Source: Spinacia oleracea (taxonomy: Eukaryota > Streptophyta > Magnoliopsida > Caryophyllales > Amaranthaceae). From it: 64,000 nt of DNA. The translations under genes and the position numbers were made by a program. The stretch lies in the NCBI RefSeq assembly GCF_020520425.1, contig NC_079487.1, positions 109,898,141 through 109,962,140 of the forward strand, written 5' to 3'. The notes under the pieces were generated by a model. It did not search any database and was not told where the DNA came from. It was given only the letters and a program-made list of their open reading frames with translations. How positions within the stretch are numbered: position 1 is the stretch's first letter; each line of letters begins with the position of its first letter. This document shows positions 22,350-33,904 of the stretch, one piece after another.

Positions 22350-22378
22350 CTCGTGTGTTGCACGGGCAAATTGCTAGT
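22350..22378 (+). mobile_element. Candidate Helitron 3' terminus
   Basis: CTCGTGT-GTT-GCACGGG can form a short hairpin (with G-T pairs), followed after a few bases by CTAGT at 22374-22378 and then T. This matches the plant Helitron 3' rule: hairpin, CTRRT end, insertion before T. I did not find the 5' TC end, so the extent is unknown. Confidence 0.4.
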
Positions 22379-22460
22379 TGGTTTTAATAAGAAGCAGTAC
22401 GTACTCCGTGTATAAAAGGGAACAAGGGAGATGAAAGAACAAGTTTATTTATTTTTGTAA

Positions 22461-23270
22461 GGATTTTTTTGTCATAAATGACCTTTTAAAGTCTAAATAT
22501 TGTGACAAATTACCTTATAAGAAAATTGTTGTGAAATGGAACCTAATATTTTTTTGAAAATTATTAGGTGCATCGGGATGCACCGTGCATCCAATAGTAT
22601 TTTAAAATACCTATGGGTACCCCTCTCACATTTTCTCCTCACGTGAAAGTTAGAAGATAATGTGAGAGGGTGCACCGGGCACTCGGGTGCACATAATATG
22701 TTCTAAATATTTTTTGTTGTGAGATGGGACCTTTGCCCATTTTTCGATGGTTGACAACAATTTTCTGGTGTTGACTCGCGCGTGTCGTTCAAATGTTTAT
22801 TAAAAATGATTGTTTTTTTTATATTCTCCATAACTTTCCCTCCAATTCCCACCCCCACCCCTTAGCTAACCTTACAAAAGCCTATGATTTCTCCTTCATC
22901 AAAGTTCAGTTCCCTCTACTCTTCATCTTCTTGGACCATTTCTTCATTTTGTGCACGACACTTTAATAAAAAAGAAGTCATTGCTTCCCAACAATTCGTT
23001 GCTATTTGAATAAGGTAAGAGAAAATGCCCCAATTTTTTCGCATCAATTCATCCAATTTGAGTTTTGTGGAAGTTAGAGTTTATCTGAAATTATTTTTTA
23101 ACAATCACGTAATTGGCACGCGTGAGACAACGCCCGAAAATTGGAGTCAACCATCGAAAAATGGACATCTCACATCAAAAAATCAATTTTAGGCCCCATC
23201 TCACAACATTTTTTTATAAGGTCATTTGTCACAATTTTTAGACTTTAAATGGTTAATTCTGACAAACCTT
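22461..23270. mobile_element. Long-TIR (Mutator-type) element
   Basis: The left arm (22461 to about 22795, less a nested MITE) reappears inverted at about 23100-23270. Shared blocks include GACCTT..AAAGTCTAAA, TTGTGACAAAT.ACCTTATA and CATTTTTCGATGGTTGAC. TTTTTGTAA flanks both sides (22452-22460, 23271-23279), a 9-bp duplication of Mutator size in a T-rich context. The interior (22830-23040) has no recognisable protein. Confidence 0.65.
22563..22697. mobile_element. MITE nested in the left arm of the long-TIR element
   Basis: ATTAGGTGCATCGGG and inverted ATTATGTGCACCCGA form the ends. CCCTCTCACATT and AATGTGAGAGGG form inner inverted repeats. The flanking host arm has an uninterrupted counterpart in the right arm, which shows that this stretch is an insertion. 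Target-site duplication unclear. Confidence 0.55.
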
Positions 23271-23279
23271 TTTTTGTAA

Positions 23280-23996
23280 TGCCAAGAAAAGTTTAGCATA
23301 CATGAGAGTAATGTTATATTTTAGACTATAATATATTTGCTTTTTTTAATGAACTGGGTCACCGGTCCTGACCTTAATTTTTCGGGTTTTACCCGGACTG
23401 AACCGAAAAATCAGAAATGATGTTTTCCAATGGCCGACCACACCAAATTCCTTCGGTCTGGTCCAATTCCGCTCGGGTCCTTGAGAGATTTTTCTCTTTT
23501 TTACTTTCTTTTCTTTACTAGGTAAGAAGGACCCTATAAACCAATACGTATCACATCTACGTAGATTTAAGCTTGAGTCACTCCCAATCATTATTGCAGC
23601 TGATGGAGATCAATCCTATTACCTCCAACTCACAAGATGAGTTCCCCACCAACTTCATCCACTTATGTTGATCGATTTTTATATTATTTTTCTTTTCACT
23701 TGCTATTTTGAAAATCTTGCATATCTTTTACAGCAACAATATAATAAAAATACAAGATCTCACCTAAATACCAGCATAGGAAAAAAGGAAAAGTTGTGGG
23801 GAACTATGAAGTACGGCGTATCAGTATAAATATGACCCACTTTGTCGAAAAAATAAAACCCTCCATTTACGAATACTCGCAACACTAGTATTTGCGCGTA
23901 GTTTTAAGAATGTTTGTGGATAATACATGAAAGTGAATAAATTAATGTGCAAGCAGGTTTAGTGATGATGTTTTAATTATCTGTGACATATAAATA
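23280..23996. other. Intergenic, no gene recognised
   Basis: 23340-23490 is rich in CCGG/CGGGT words like hAT-type MITE remnants; the open frame over it is not convincing. The remainder is AT-rich without structure. Confidence 0.4.
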
Positions 23997-24584
23997 CTTC
24001 CTCCATTTCATATAAATTGCAACACTTTTAGTTTTGCTACTATTTATACACCAAATTTGACTACTCACTCCGTTCTTATTTATTAGTCCCCTTTCAGTAT
24101 TGAGATATTTTTTTAGTCCATTTTTTAATCTTTCTTTATTTGTTTAACAATTATTCCCCTTTTACCCTTATATTACTATTGTAATTCCCTTTTTGTCCAA
24201 AATAAATATATAAGTGGTCCCTTTATTTTCTAATTTAACAACTCTAAATACACCACCTACCCATATTTTCTTAATTTTTTTCTCTCTCCTACCCACATGG
24301 GTGAGATTCTTTATAAATTCACATGCAATGTGTACTTTTAGTGGATTGTTTAATATTCCATAAGGGACTGATAAACAAGAACGGGGGGAGTATATATTTT
24401 TACTAATTTATTAAAAGCAAATGTTATCAAGGAAAATATCGTTGAATTAATTTCATTATATATTTTCATAATATTAATTTTAAGATTTTTTTTAAAAAAA
24501 GATAATTAGAGATAATTACGGTCAAAGTTTTATCTTGGCAAACGTGTTAGTCAAAGTGTTGCAATTTTTTTAAAACAGAGGAAG
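23997..24584. mobile_element. Stowaway MITE (outer), split by a second Stowaway
   Basis: Starts CTTCCTCCATTTCATATAAA and ends TTTAAAACAGAGGAAG, with TTGCAACACTTT and AAAGTGTTGCAA as inner inverted repeats and TA on both sides (23995-23996, 24585-24586). Without the nested copy it is about 260 bp. Confidence 0.75.
24064..24390. mobile_element. Stowaway MITE nested inside another Stowaway
   Basis: CTCACTCCGTTCTTATTTAT and inverted ATAAACAAGAACGGGGGGAG form the ends, flanked by TA (24062-24063, 24391-24392). It lies inside the element at 23997-24584. Confidence 0.8.
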
Positions 24585-25723
24585 TAATAAAGATTGGTGA
24601 TAGGGAGATAAAAGGAGAAAGAAATACTAGTACTCCGTAGTACACCCTCCGTATTTTGTTAGGAGACACACTTATCATTTCCTACCGTATTTTATCAGGA
24701 GTAACACTTTTATTTTTAATAAATTTTCTACTCCACCTTCTAATTATTTAATATGTTTAATTTCCTCTATGGACCACCACTACAATAAACCCCCTCTCTA
24801 CTTTGATTAAAATATTTTTTCTATTTTTTTATTACTACCTTTCCCACTTGCTTTATTATTTTTATTAGATTCATCTTTCTTTCTTTAATACGCGTGTCGG
24901 TGTATCCCCCGTAATTTTATATATTTTAACGTATATTAATATATTTAAATAGAATTTACGAATTTTAGAAATAAATATGTAATTAACGAATATTTATTTT
25001 ATTACGTTTTAAATATTTCAACGATTTATGAAATAAAAATAATTTTAGAATTTTATGTTGAAAAGAATTTGAATTACGAAAACACGATTGAATTTAGAAA
25101 ATAATCCTAAGCAGTGTTAAATTCAAATACCAAACTTAATTCTAATCCTAGCCCAATTTGATAAAGCCCAAAACAAATAACCCATAACCCCCAATCCTTG
25201 TTTAAATTCACGTGAAATCATTCACACATCCAAAACCCTTCCCTCCTCCTCACTTTCACGTCATTCTTCTCTCCTCTCTTTCTATTCTCTTTCTTCCTTA
25301 CTTCTCTCGTCGGCCAACACTGGTTGCCCACCGTCGACCGGCGCCGCCGCCCCGTGCCGCCGCCGCCCAGATTCCTCCGCAGCCGCTGCACTGTCATTGT
25401 CAACTTCTTCTCCCTCTGGTTCGTCTTTTCTCTTTTATGCTCTTTTCTTGCTTGCTCTCTTCACACGCCAACACCCACAGCCACCACGTTGCGCCGCGCC
25501 GACCCTGCACTGCCTACAGGCGGCCGTCGTCGCTTCCCTTCCGGCTATCACTCTCCTTCCTTCTCGTTCTTTCTTTTCTCTTACTCATTGTTTGTCCTTT
25601 TGTTGCTTGCAGCCACCGTGCTACCGCCACCAACCACCGCCGACTGTACCGGCTAGCCGCGCCGCCCAGCCTGCGAACACCGTCCTGCTGTCGCCGCCCC
25701 TTGTCACCGGCCAATATCTATCT

Positions 25724-27099
25724 TGAAGGAAATAATGCCCTTGGTCCAAGTTTGCATTCAATGTTAAGTCTAATAAATGCGGTTCAGTATTAATTAACAA
25801 GTTAATAATTTAGTGAGATCAAGTGAGCTGAATGCCTAGCTAGAGGCCGCTTCAGTTCAAGTGGAATTAATGATATTAATCCACAGCTTACTCTTGACTG
25901 AACCCGTAGGGTCACACAAATAGTACGTAAAAGGATCAAGTATTTAATGGCATTAAATACTCCATCTATGGATATTCGGAATCGACGGATCTTGGTTTCA
26001 GTGGGAGCTGAGATCGTCACAGGCAAGAAATGAATACTCCGGAAACGATGATATTGCCGAAAACGGAAATATGGATCGTATCGGAAATATAAATATTATC
26101 CAAGTCGTAGATGTTGCCGGAAACGGAAACATGGTACGTATCGGAAAATATTATCGGAAATGGAAATATTGCCGGAATCGGAAATATTGCCGGAAACGGA
26201 AATATTGTCAGAATCGGAAATATTATCGGAATCGGAAAATAATTCCGGAAACGGAAATATTAAATATTTGTTCGAAACGGAAATTAATTCCGGAATCGGA
26301 AATATTAAATATTGTTCGTATCGGAAATGAATTCCGGAATCGAGAATTTAATCGGAAGCGTATCTTACGAATTAGCATCGGACGAGGCCTGCCAGACGAA
26401 GGCCCAGCACGAAGCCGGGCCATCGCCCAGCAAGTGAAGCGCAACAACCACACGCCAAGCATACGACCAGGCCCAGCGCAAAAGCCAGGCCCAGCCGAAG
26501 CTTGGGCGCGCGCGCGGGGCTGCGACGAGTGGGCTGGCGCTGTGCGTGGGCCGCAAGGCCTACGTGCGGTGCTAGCGTATTACTCGAAGTGTGTTACTCG
26601 AATCCTAAGGCTACCGGGATTCGTAATATGATTAAATCTAATCCTAATTGATAAAGTTTATTTAATTAGAGTCCTAGTAGGATTATAATTAAATAAATTA
26701 GTATCCTAATAGGATTCCAAATCCTTTTCCATAACTCTATAAATAGGTGCCTAGGGTCACATATTTACAAAGAGTTTTCAAGTATTCAAAGTGAGTTTTT
26801 GAGAGAAAAATTCAGTCACACATTTGCCTAAAAGTGCCGAAAATAATAGTACCTTAAGGGCGATTCTAGTTGGTCAATCTTAAGGCGGATCCGGACGTGC
26901 TGTGGACTATCTACGGAGGGACGACACTTGGAGTCCTAAAGACTTGTTCTTGTTCGGTTCGGGCGCAGCTAGGGAATGCACGCAACAAAGAGTATGCATC
27001 TAAACTATGCTAAATGATTATGTGTAAATAATATGTATTCCTGGCTAAATGATTGTTTCCGCATGATTTATGAATTGTCATATGTATCATAACCTAACA
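25724..27099 (+). repeat. LTR1 of the Copia complex
   Basis: Starts TGAAGGAAATAATGCCC and ends CATAACCTAACA, followed by a tRNA-Met-type primer-binding site. 26040-26350 is an array of CGGAA(A/T)CGGAAATATTG-like units; 26395-26580 is GC-rich. Open frames within it are artefacts of the array. Same length and variants as LTR3. Confidence 0.92.
26738..26745 (+). promoter_or_regulatory. TATA box of LTR1
   Basis: TATAAATA in a CTCTATAAATAGG context, about 360 bp before the LTR end. The same box occurs in LTR2 (35793-35800) and LTR3 (41222-41229), so it is the likely U3 promoter of the element. Confidence 0.65.
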
Positions 27100-27100
27100 G

Positions 27101-27113
27101 TGGTATCACGAGC
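27101..27113 (+). promoter_or_regulatory. Primer-binding site of Copia body A
   Basis: TGGTATCACGAGC starts one base after LTR1. It matches the complement of the initiator tRNA-Met 3' end (TGGTATCAGAGC) apart from one extra C. It fixes element orientation and the LTR boundary. Confidence 0.85.
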
Positions 27114-28111
27114 CTCTTATTATTTTCATAATCTAAATTGCATGAACATGGTTAAATATTACAAATTTGCAAGAATTAAAAGGGGTGATTAATTTTCGTA
27201 ATTGTTAATTAATTGCAAATTGCGTTTATTTAATTATACGTACGCAGTTTTTCGGCAGTTTCTTCGTTACTCATCCAAATCGAGTGATTTTTGTGTCAAT
27301 TCAGCATGTAAAAGGCATTCTAAAATTTTGACAAAAATAGTTTTTTTCTGCCGAACCCAGAATTCTCAAACTCGAAGCCTAACTATGACTTTTCAGAGGT
27401 TTTAGTTTTTCGAATGCAAAATTTCGTAAATTTAAGATGTTAAATTAAATATTTGCGATTCTTGTTGATAAATCTTGAATTTTTGATTGACCTACTGTAT
27501 ATGTTTAACAAGTTTGAATGCCTAGCCTTGTTAATTATGCAATCTATTTTGTAATTATGATTAATTTGTTGAAAATTAGAATAATTTAGAATTAATTTGA
27601 TTTTCATAATTAATTATAATTTAATTAGATACCTATGATTAAAAACCACCATAAAAATTGTAAATTTATGATAAATTTTAAATTTTTATGACCTAGGCTT
27701 GAATCCATGTTAATCGGAAATCAATTGAATAATAAATTTTCGATTTTTCGCCCTAAAATTATGAAATTAATATTATTTATTAATTTGTCATTAATTTTAA
27801 ATATAAATTTTTTAAATTTTATGCGATTCGTTCATATAACTTGCACGCACAAAGCAATGGACGCTACGTGTTACCCTTAAGTGGGTGTTGTATAGTGCGG
27901 GCATGTGACGACGAGAAAGGGAGCTCGTCGCCCATGCGGCACGAATGCAATGAGCAAGGCCATGGTGCACGAGCACAAGGCAGCAGCCCTGCCTTGTGTC
28001 GTGTGCTATGAGCAATGCACGAATGGGCGAGGGCGAAGGCAAGGCAAAGCAGTCGCGTGTGGGCAGCAAGCGAGCTGCGCCACAGCGTGCACTGCCTCGC
28101 GCAAGCGCGCG

Positions 28112-28287
28112 CAGCGAGCGCTGGCTCGCATCAAGCGAGTGCTGGCGAGCGCGCACAGCGAGCGCTGGCTCGCATGCAGCGAGCGCTGGCGAGCGAACGC
28201 AGCGAGCGCTGGCTCGCATGCAGCGAGCGCTGGCGAGCGAACGCAGCGAGCGATGGCTCGCGTGCATCGAGCGCTGGCGCGCGCGCA
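28112..28287. repeat. GC-rich 44-bp minisatellite in the Copia leader
   Basis: Four units start CAGCGAGCG at 28112, 28156, 28200 and 28244, exactly 44 bp apart. Each unit has two related halves (CAGCGAGCGCTGGCTCGC and CAGCGAGCGCTGGCGAGC). The surrounding leader (27120-29820) is otherwise very AT-rich. The Ala/Arg/Ser/Cys-rich frames on both strands over 27812-28414 are by-products of this array. Confidence 0.85.
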
Positions 28288-29826
28288 GCGAGCACCGACG
28301 CAGCGCATGGGCTGCGCGCACATGGCCAGCGATGGTTGTGTGCGTGTGGCCCATGGGCGTACGTTGCGTAGGGTGTTTGCGTTGCGATTAGATCGTTTTG
28401 AAATTTTAATTTGAAATTTTCAGTTTACGTAATTTTAATTAATTTTAAAATTAATAATTTAAATTATTTTCTTGGATTTTAATTTTGAATATTGTAATTA
28501 TAATAAATTTTATTTATTCTAATTATTTTACTAAAATTAAAATCATGAATTAATTTAAATACAACTGAAATTAAATTAAACTTTTGGATTCAATTATAAA
28601 TTTATATGAGCTTTAAATTTTAATTAAATTTGTATGTTTCCGGTTAGACTAGAAATACATTTTTATGTTTAAAATTAGTAAAGCATATGAATTTATTGGT
28701 TTAAGTGGGAGCCCTTTTAGTCATAAACTCTTGATTAGGTATACAAATCCTTAAGGTTAAAACAACTTGATTAGAATTAATAAGGACTGAATAATTGGTA
28801 GATTATTGGTGCCCTTGATTAATTGCTGCAAATGTTTACGTGATGCATAATGTGTTTTACTAACCAGCTATGTGGGCCATTCATGATAATGAATGGGTGA
28901 ATGGTATATATTGTATATGTACTGTTTTGCAGGTTATGAAGTGACTATTATGGCCCAAATAGGATAGAAAATATGGTCTGCGTACCATTAATTTGAATGT
29001 AATTGGTCTAAAGTACCAAAGTTGTTTTTCAATTCAAATATGGTCTGCGTACCATCAAATAGTTGTAATTAGTTTTAATTATAGCTTATCCTATTTGAAG
29101 AAAATGGTGCCTCCCACGGAGATTTTCAAGACGGACTTTGAAGTTAAAGCTTCAAGATGAAGTCGGGCCATACTAGATCACATTTATCTTATGCATGTTT
29201 TAAGTTATTTATTGCTTTAAATATGTCTTAAAATGCATGAGATCAAAAGCTTGACTATGTTGCATGATTAAGGATTTTAGTTCACTTAAAATCTAACCAA
29301 CATAGTAAGAGCCTTAAGTTCCAAACTTAGAAAATTGAGTTAAAAGGTGCCATGCCAAAATATACACTTGCTTGGATATCCTTTACATCAATCTAGTAAT
29401 AGTTTTCGCTCAGCGAGGTGTTACTTATTGGTCCTAAAGGGGCAAGGTACACAAATAATTGTGAGTACATGTTAGTTTTGGTGAAACTCAACGATATAAG
29501 TAAGGAGTCCTTTTATGTCGTGGCAAAATCGATAGGTTTACCTAATAAGTTCTTAGACGTACCTATCAACCAAGAATAGTTTCTAGACTATTAGCAAAAG
29601 GTTTTTGCTTACCTAAGATGTTCTAGGATTAAGTCGACAAACTGTGCTTAGTTCTTCAATGATTTTAGGATCTTGGAATCATTTTATTCACACCTGCCGG
29701 AACACATAACTTGAATAAAATGCTTAATAAACATTGAATTATGCATGTATGCTAGAATTTAAGTTTATTAAGAGAAACTGTGAATGGTTATTTATTTGTT
29801 TATTCTTTTCAATTGTAGTTTTTAAT

Positions 29827-32800
29827 ATGGCAAACAACAATTCATTCAACATTCGATCAATTCTCGAAAAGGAGAAGTTGAACGGGAAAAACTTCCTTGA
29901 CTGGCAAAGGAACTTGCAAATAGTTCTTATGCAGGAAGAAAAGGAGTATGTCCTAGATGAGGCGATGCCCGAAGCTGCAGGCGACGGGGTCACTCAGGCA
30001 GCCCTCAATCGTTGGATTGATGCCAACAAGGATGTGAAATGTCTAATGCTCGCCACCATGAGTGCGGATCTGCAGAAAACGTTCATCAACTCAGATGCTT
30101 TCACAATCATCAGTGAGTTGAAGAACATGTTCCAAGATCTGGCTCGAGTCGAAAGATTCGAGACTCATAGGCAAATTCTTGAGACCAAGCTTAAGAAAGG
30201 CGAGCCCGTAAGTCCACATGTTCTCAAAATGATTGGACTCATTGAGAATATGAGTCGGCTGGATCAGCAATTTTCTCAGGAAATGGCTATAGACACCATC
30301 CTCCATTCTCTTCATAGCGGGTATGATCAGTTCAAACTGAACTACAGTATGAATAGTCTGGACAAAACGCTCACTGAGCTTCACGGTATGCTGAAGACCG
30401 CTGAAAAGACGCTCAAAAGTGATAAGCAGGATGTGCTTATGGTGCGTGGGGGCAAGTTCAAGAAATCTGGAAAGAAGAGGAATGCTAAGAAAGGTGGCAA
30501 CAAGGCCAGCCCAACTAAGCAAACTGGCGCCAAATCTGTAAAGAGGAAGGTCAGTCAACCCACTTCTGAATCCGAATGCTTCTACTGCAAGAAGAAGGGG
30601 CATTGGAAGAGAGATTGCTTGAAGCTAAAGGAAGATCAGAAGAACGGAACAGTCGTTCCATCTTCAGGTATTTTCGTTATAGACTGTATACTTGCTAATT
30701 CAACTTCTTGGGTATTAGATACAGGTTGTGGCTCACACTTATGTTCCAATCCACAGGGACTAAGAAGAAGTAGAAAGTTAAGCAAGGGTGAAGTCGACCT
30801 ACGAGTGGGAAATGGAGCACGGATTGCTGCATTAGCTGTAGGAACTTACTATTTGTCGTTGCCCTCCGGGCTAGTTTTGGAACTGGAAGATTGTTTCCAT
30901 GTTCCAAGTCTTACTAAAAACATCATTTCAGTTTCTTGCTTAGATGCTAAGGGATTTTCCTTTTTAATAAAAGACAATAGTTGTTTTTTTTTGGCAAATA
31001 AAGTTATTTTATTACCAAAAGGAGAGGGCTAGTAAAAGAACTAGCACAGTGTTAGGCACAAGCCACCAGAACACCAAAAACAAAGACAATAGTTGTTCGT
31101 TTTATTTTAAAGAGATGTTTTATGGATCTGCTAGATTAGTCAATGGACTTTATTTATTAGATCACGACAAACAAGTATATAACATAAATACCAAAAAGGC
31201 CAAAAAGGATGATTCAGATCTCACCTATCTGTGGCATTGTCGATTAGGCCATATAAACTTGAAATGCTTAGAAATACTTCAAAAGGAAGGAATTCTAGAA
31301 CCATTTGACTTAGAGGATTATGGTAAATGCGAATCATGTTTACTTGGCAAAATGACAAAGCAACCTTTCTCTAAAGTTGGAGAAAGAGCAAATGAACTAT
31401 TGGGTTTAATCCATACAGATGTATGTGGACCAATGAGTACAAATGCTAGAGGTGGTTTCAGCTACTTTATCACTTTCACTGATGACTTCAGTAGGTATGG
31501 TTATGTCTACCTAATGAAGCATAAGTCTGAATCCTTTGACAAATTCAAGGAATTTCAGAGTGAAGTAGAGAATCAATTAGGCAAGAAGATTAAGGCACTG
31601 CGGTCTGATAGAGGCGGTGAATATCTGAGCTATGAATTTGATGACCATCTGAAAGAATGTGGAATTCTATCAGAATTGACTCCTCCTGGAACACCACAAT
31701 GGAACGGTGTGTCGGAACGGAGGAACAGAACCTTGCTAGACATGGTCAGGTCAATGATGGGTCAGGCCGAACTTCCATTAGAATTTTGGGGACATGCACT
31801 AAATACAGCTGCACTCACTATAAATAGAGCTCCGTCTAAAGCTGTCGAAAAGACTCCATACGAATTATGGTTTGGAAAGCCTCCAAATATGTCTTTTCTT
31901 AAGATTTGGGGATGTGAAGTATACGTCAAACGATTAATTTCAGACAAACTTCATCTAAAATATGACAAATGTATCCTTGTGGGCTATCCAAAGGAAACAA
32001 AGGGGTATTACTTCTACAATACATCTGAGAACAAGGTGTTTGTTGCTCGAGATGGTGTCTTTTTGGAGAAAGATCACATTTCCAAAATGACAAGTGGGAG
32101 AAAAGTAGACCTCGAAGAAATTCGAGTCGAACAACAAACTCTAGAGAATGCTCAAGATGACATTCAGGATGAAACTCAGAGATCTTTAGAAGAATCTGGT
32201 GAGAATCATGGTCAATCTAGAAATGTTACCCCGCGTAGATCGCAAAGATATAGATCTCAACCGGAAAGGTACTTAGGTATTTTGACGAACGAGAGCTATG
32301 ACGTTCTATTACTTGAAAGTGATGAACCTGCGACTTACAAACAAGCTATGACGAGCCCTAGCTCCAAGCAATGGCAAGAAGCCATGCAATCTGAATTGGA
32401 CTCCATGTCTGAAAACCAAGTATGGGATTTGGTCGATTTGCCAGATGGCTACCAAGCCATTGGAAGCAAATGGGTTTTCAAACTGAAAAAGGACAAGGAT
32501 GGGAAACTTGAAGTTTTCAAAGCTAGATTGGTTGCAAAAGGTTACAGGCAAGTCCACGGTGTGGATTACGATGAAACCTTTTCACCAGTTGCAATGCTAA
32601 AGTCTATTCAGATAATGTTAGCAATCGCTGCATATTACGATTACTAAATATGGCAGATGGATGTCAAAACTGCTTTCTTAAACGGCGTTTTAACAGAAAC
32701 TGTGTTTATGACACAGCCTGAAGGTTTTGAGGATCCAAAGAATGCTAAAAAGGTATGCAAGCTAAAGAAGTCAATCTACGGATTGAAGCAGGCATCCAGG

Positions 32801-33904
32801 AGCTGGAATATACGTTTTGATGAAGCAGTCAGTGACTTTGGTTTCATCAAGAACGCGGACGAATCTTGTGTATACAAAAAGCTCAGTGGGAGCAAAATTG
32901 CTTTCCTAGTATTATATGTCGACGACATATTACTTATCGGAAATGACATTCCTATGTTGAATTCTGTCAAGATTTGGCTTGGGAAATGTTTTTCGATGAA
33001 GGATCTAGGAGAAGCACAGTACATATTGGGCATCAAGATTTACAGAGATAGATCTAAAAAGATGATTGGACTTAGTCAAAGCACTTATATCAATAAGGTG
33101 CTTGATAGGTTCAAGATGGCGGACTCCAAGCGAGGCTACCTACCCATGTCTCATGGAATGACTCTAAGCAAGACTCAGTGCCCAAAAACACTTGATGAGC
33201 GTAGACGAATGAATGGGATTCCATATGCATCGTTGATTGGTTCAATAATGTATGCTATGATATGTACACGCCCGGATGTTGCGTACGCACTCAGTGCTAC
33301 GAGCAGATACCAGTCAGACCCAGGAGAGGCGCATTGGACTGCTGCCAAGAACATTCTGAAGTACCTGAAAAGGCACAAAGATGACTTCCTGGTCTATGGT
33401 GGAGATGATGAATTAATTGTTAAAGGCTATACGGACGCAAGTTTCCAAACCGACAAAGATGATTTCAGATCACAGTCTGGGTTTGTCTTCTGCCTCAACG
33501 GAGGAACAGTAAGCTGGAAAAGTGCTAAGCAAAGCACCATTGCGGATTCTACAACTGAAGCGGAGTACATTGCTGCACATGAAGCAGCAAAGGAAGCTAT
33601 ATGGCTAAGGAAGTTCATAGGTGAACTTGGTGTAGTCCCCTCCATTAAAGGACCAATAGCCCTGTATTGTGACAATAACGGAGCTATTGCACAGGCAAAA
33701 GAGCCTAGACACCACCAGAGAGTCAAGCATGTACTTCGTAGATTTCACCTTCTACGAGAGTTCGTTGAAAGAAAAGAAGTCGAGATAAGCAAAATTGGAA
33801 CTGATGACAACATATCAGATCCATTAACTAAACCTCTGCCGTAGGCGAAGCACAACTCGCACACTGCAGCTATGGGAATCAAGCATATTGGAGAATGGCT
33901 TTGA
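29827..33904 (+). pseudogene. Copia gag-pol of body A (broken)
   Basis: Gag starts M-A-N-N-N at 29827, within a frame open from further upstream. Domains in Copia order: gag with zinc knuckle CX2CX4HX4C (30577-30618); aspartic protease with D-T-G (30718-30726); integrase with H-C-R-L-G-H finger (near 31230) and D-D-E core (H-T-D-V near 31415, S-D-R-G-G-E near 31605, S-E-R-R near 31715); reverse transcriptase with Y-V-D-D (32915-32926); RNase H (Y-T-D-A near 33428). Three lesions inactivate it: a 112-bp net insertion after 30985 that shifts the frame and adds a stop, TAA at 32645-32647 where body B has GAA, and TAG at 33842-33844 where body B has CAG. The product would have been a single polyprotein making virus-like particles and cDNA. 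The lineage looks Tork/Angela-like, but that is a guess. Confidence 0.92.
30986..31081 (-). mobile_element. 5'-truncated LINE 3' fragment inserted in Copia pol
   Basis: AAAGACAATAGTTGTT occurs on both sides (30970-30985 and 31082-31097), a 16-bp target-site duplication. Body B has the uninterrupted site. The insert begins with a T run, and its complement ends ..AATAAAATAACTTTATTTG then A's, like a plant LINE 3' UTR, so it is minus-strand. Only 96 bp were inserted, enough to break the reading frame. Confidence 0.88.

Noticed and set aside
25212-25793. Plus-strand 193-residue Pro/Ser/Leu-rich protein
   Set aside because: It lies in the solo LTR and runs into the Copia LTR; three frames are open at once because the DNA is C-rich.
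26071-26631. 186-residue plus frame repeated in the LTRs
   Set aside because: It translates the CGGAAATATT array and GC block of the Copia LTR; not conserved in LTR2.
28112-28287. CRISPR-like array
   Set aside because: Units are contiguous with no unique spacers, and the locus is a plant retrotransposon leader.
27812-28414. Large Ala/Arg/Ser-rich frames on both strands
   Set aside because: They come from the 44-bp GC minisatellite in the Copia leader and have no gene features.
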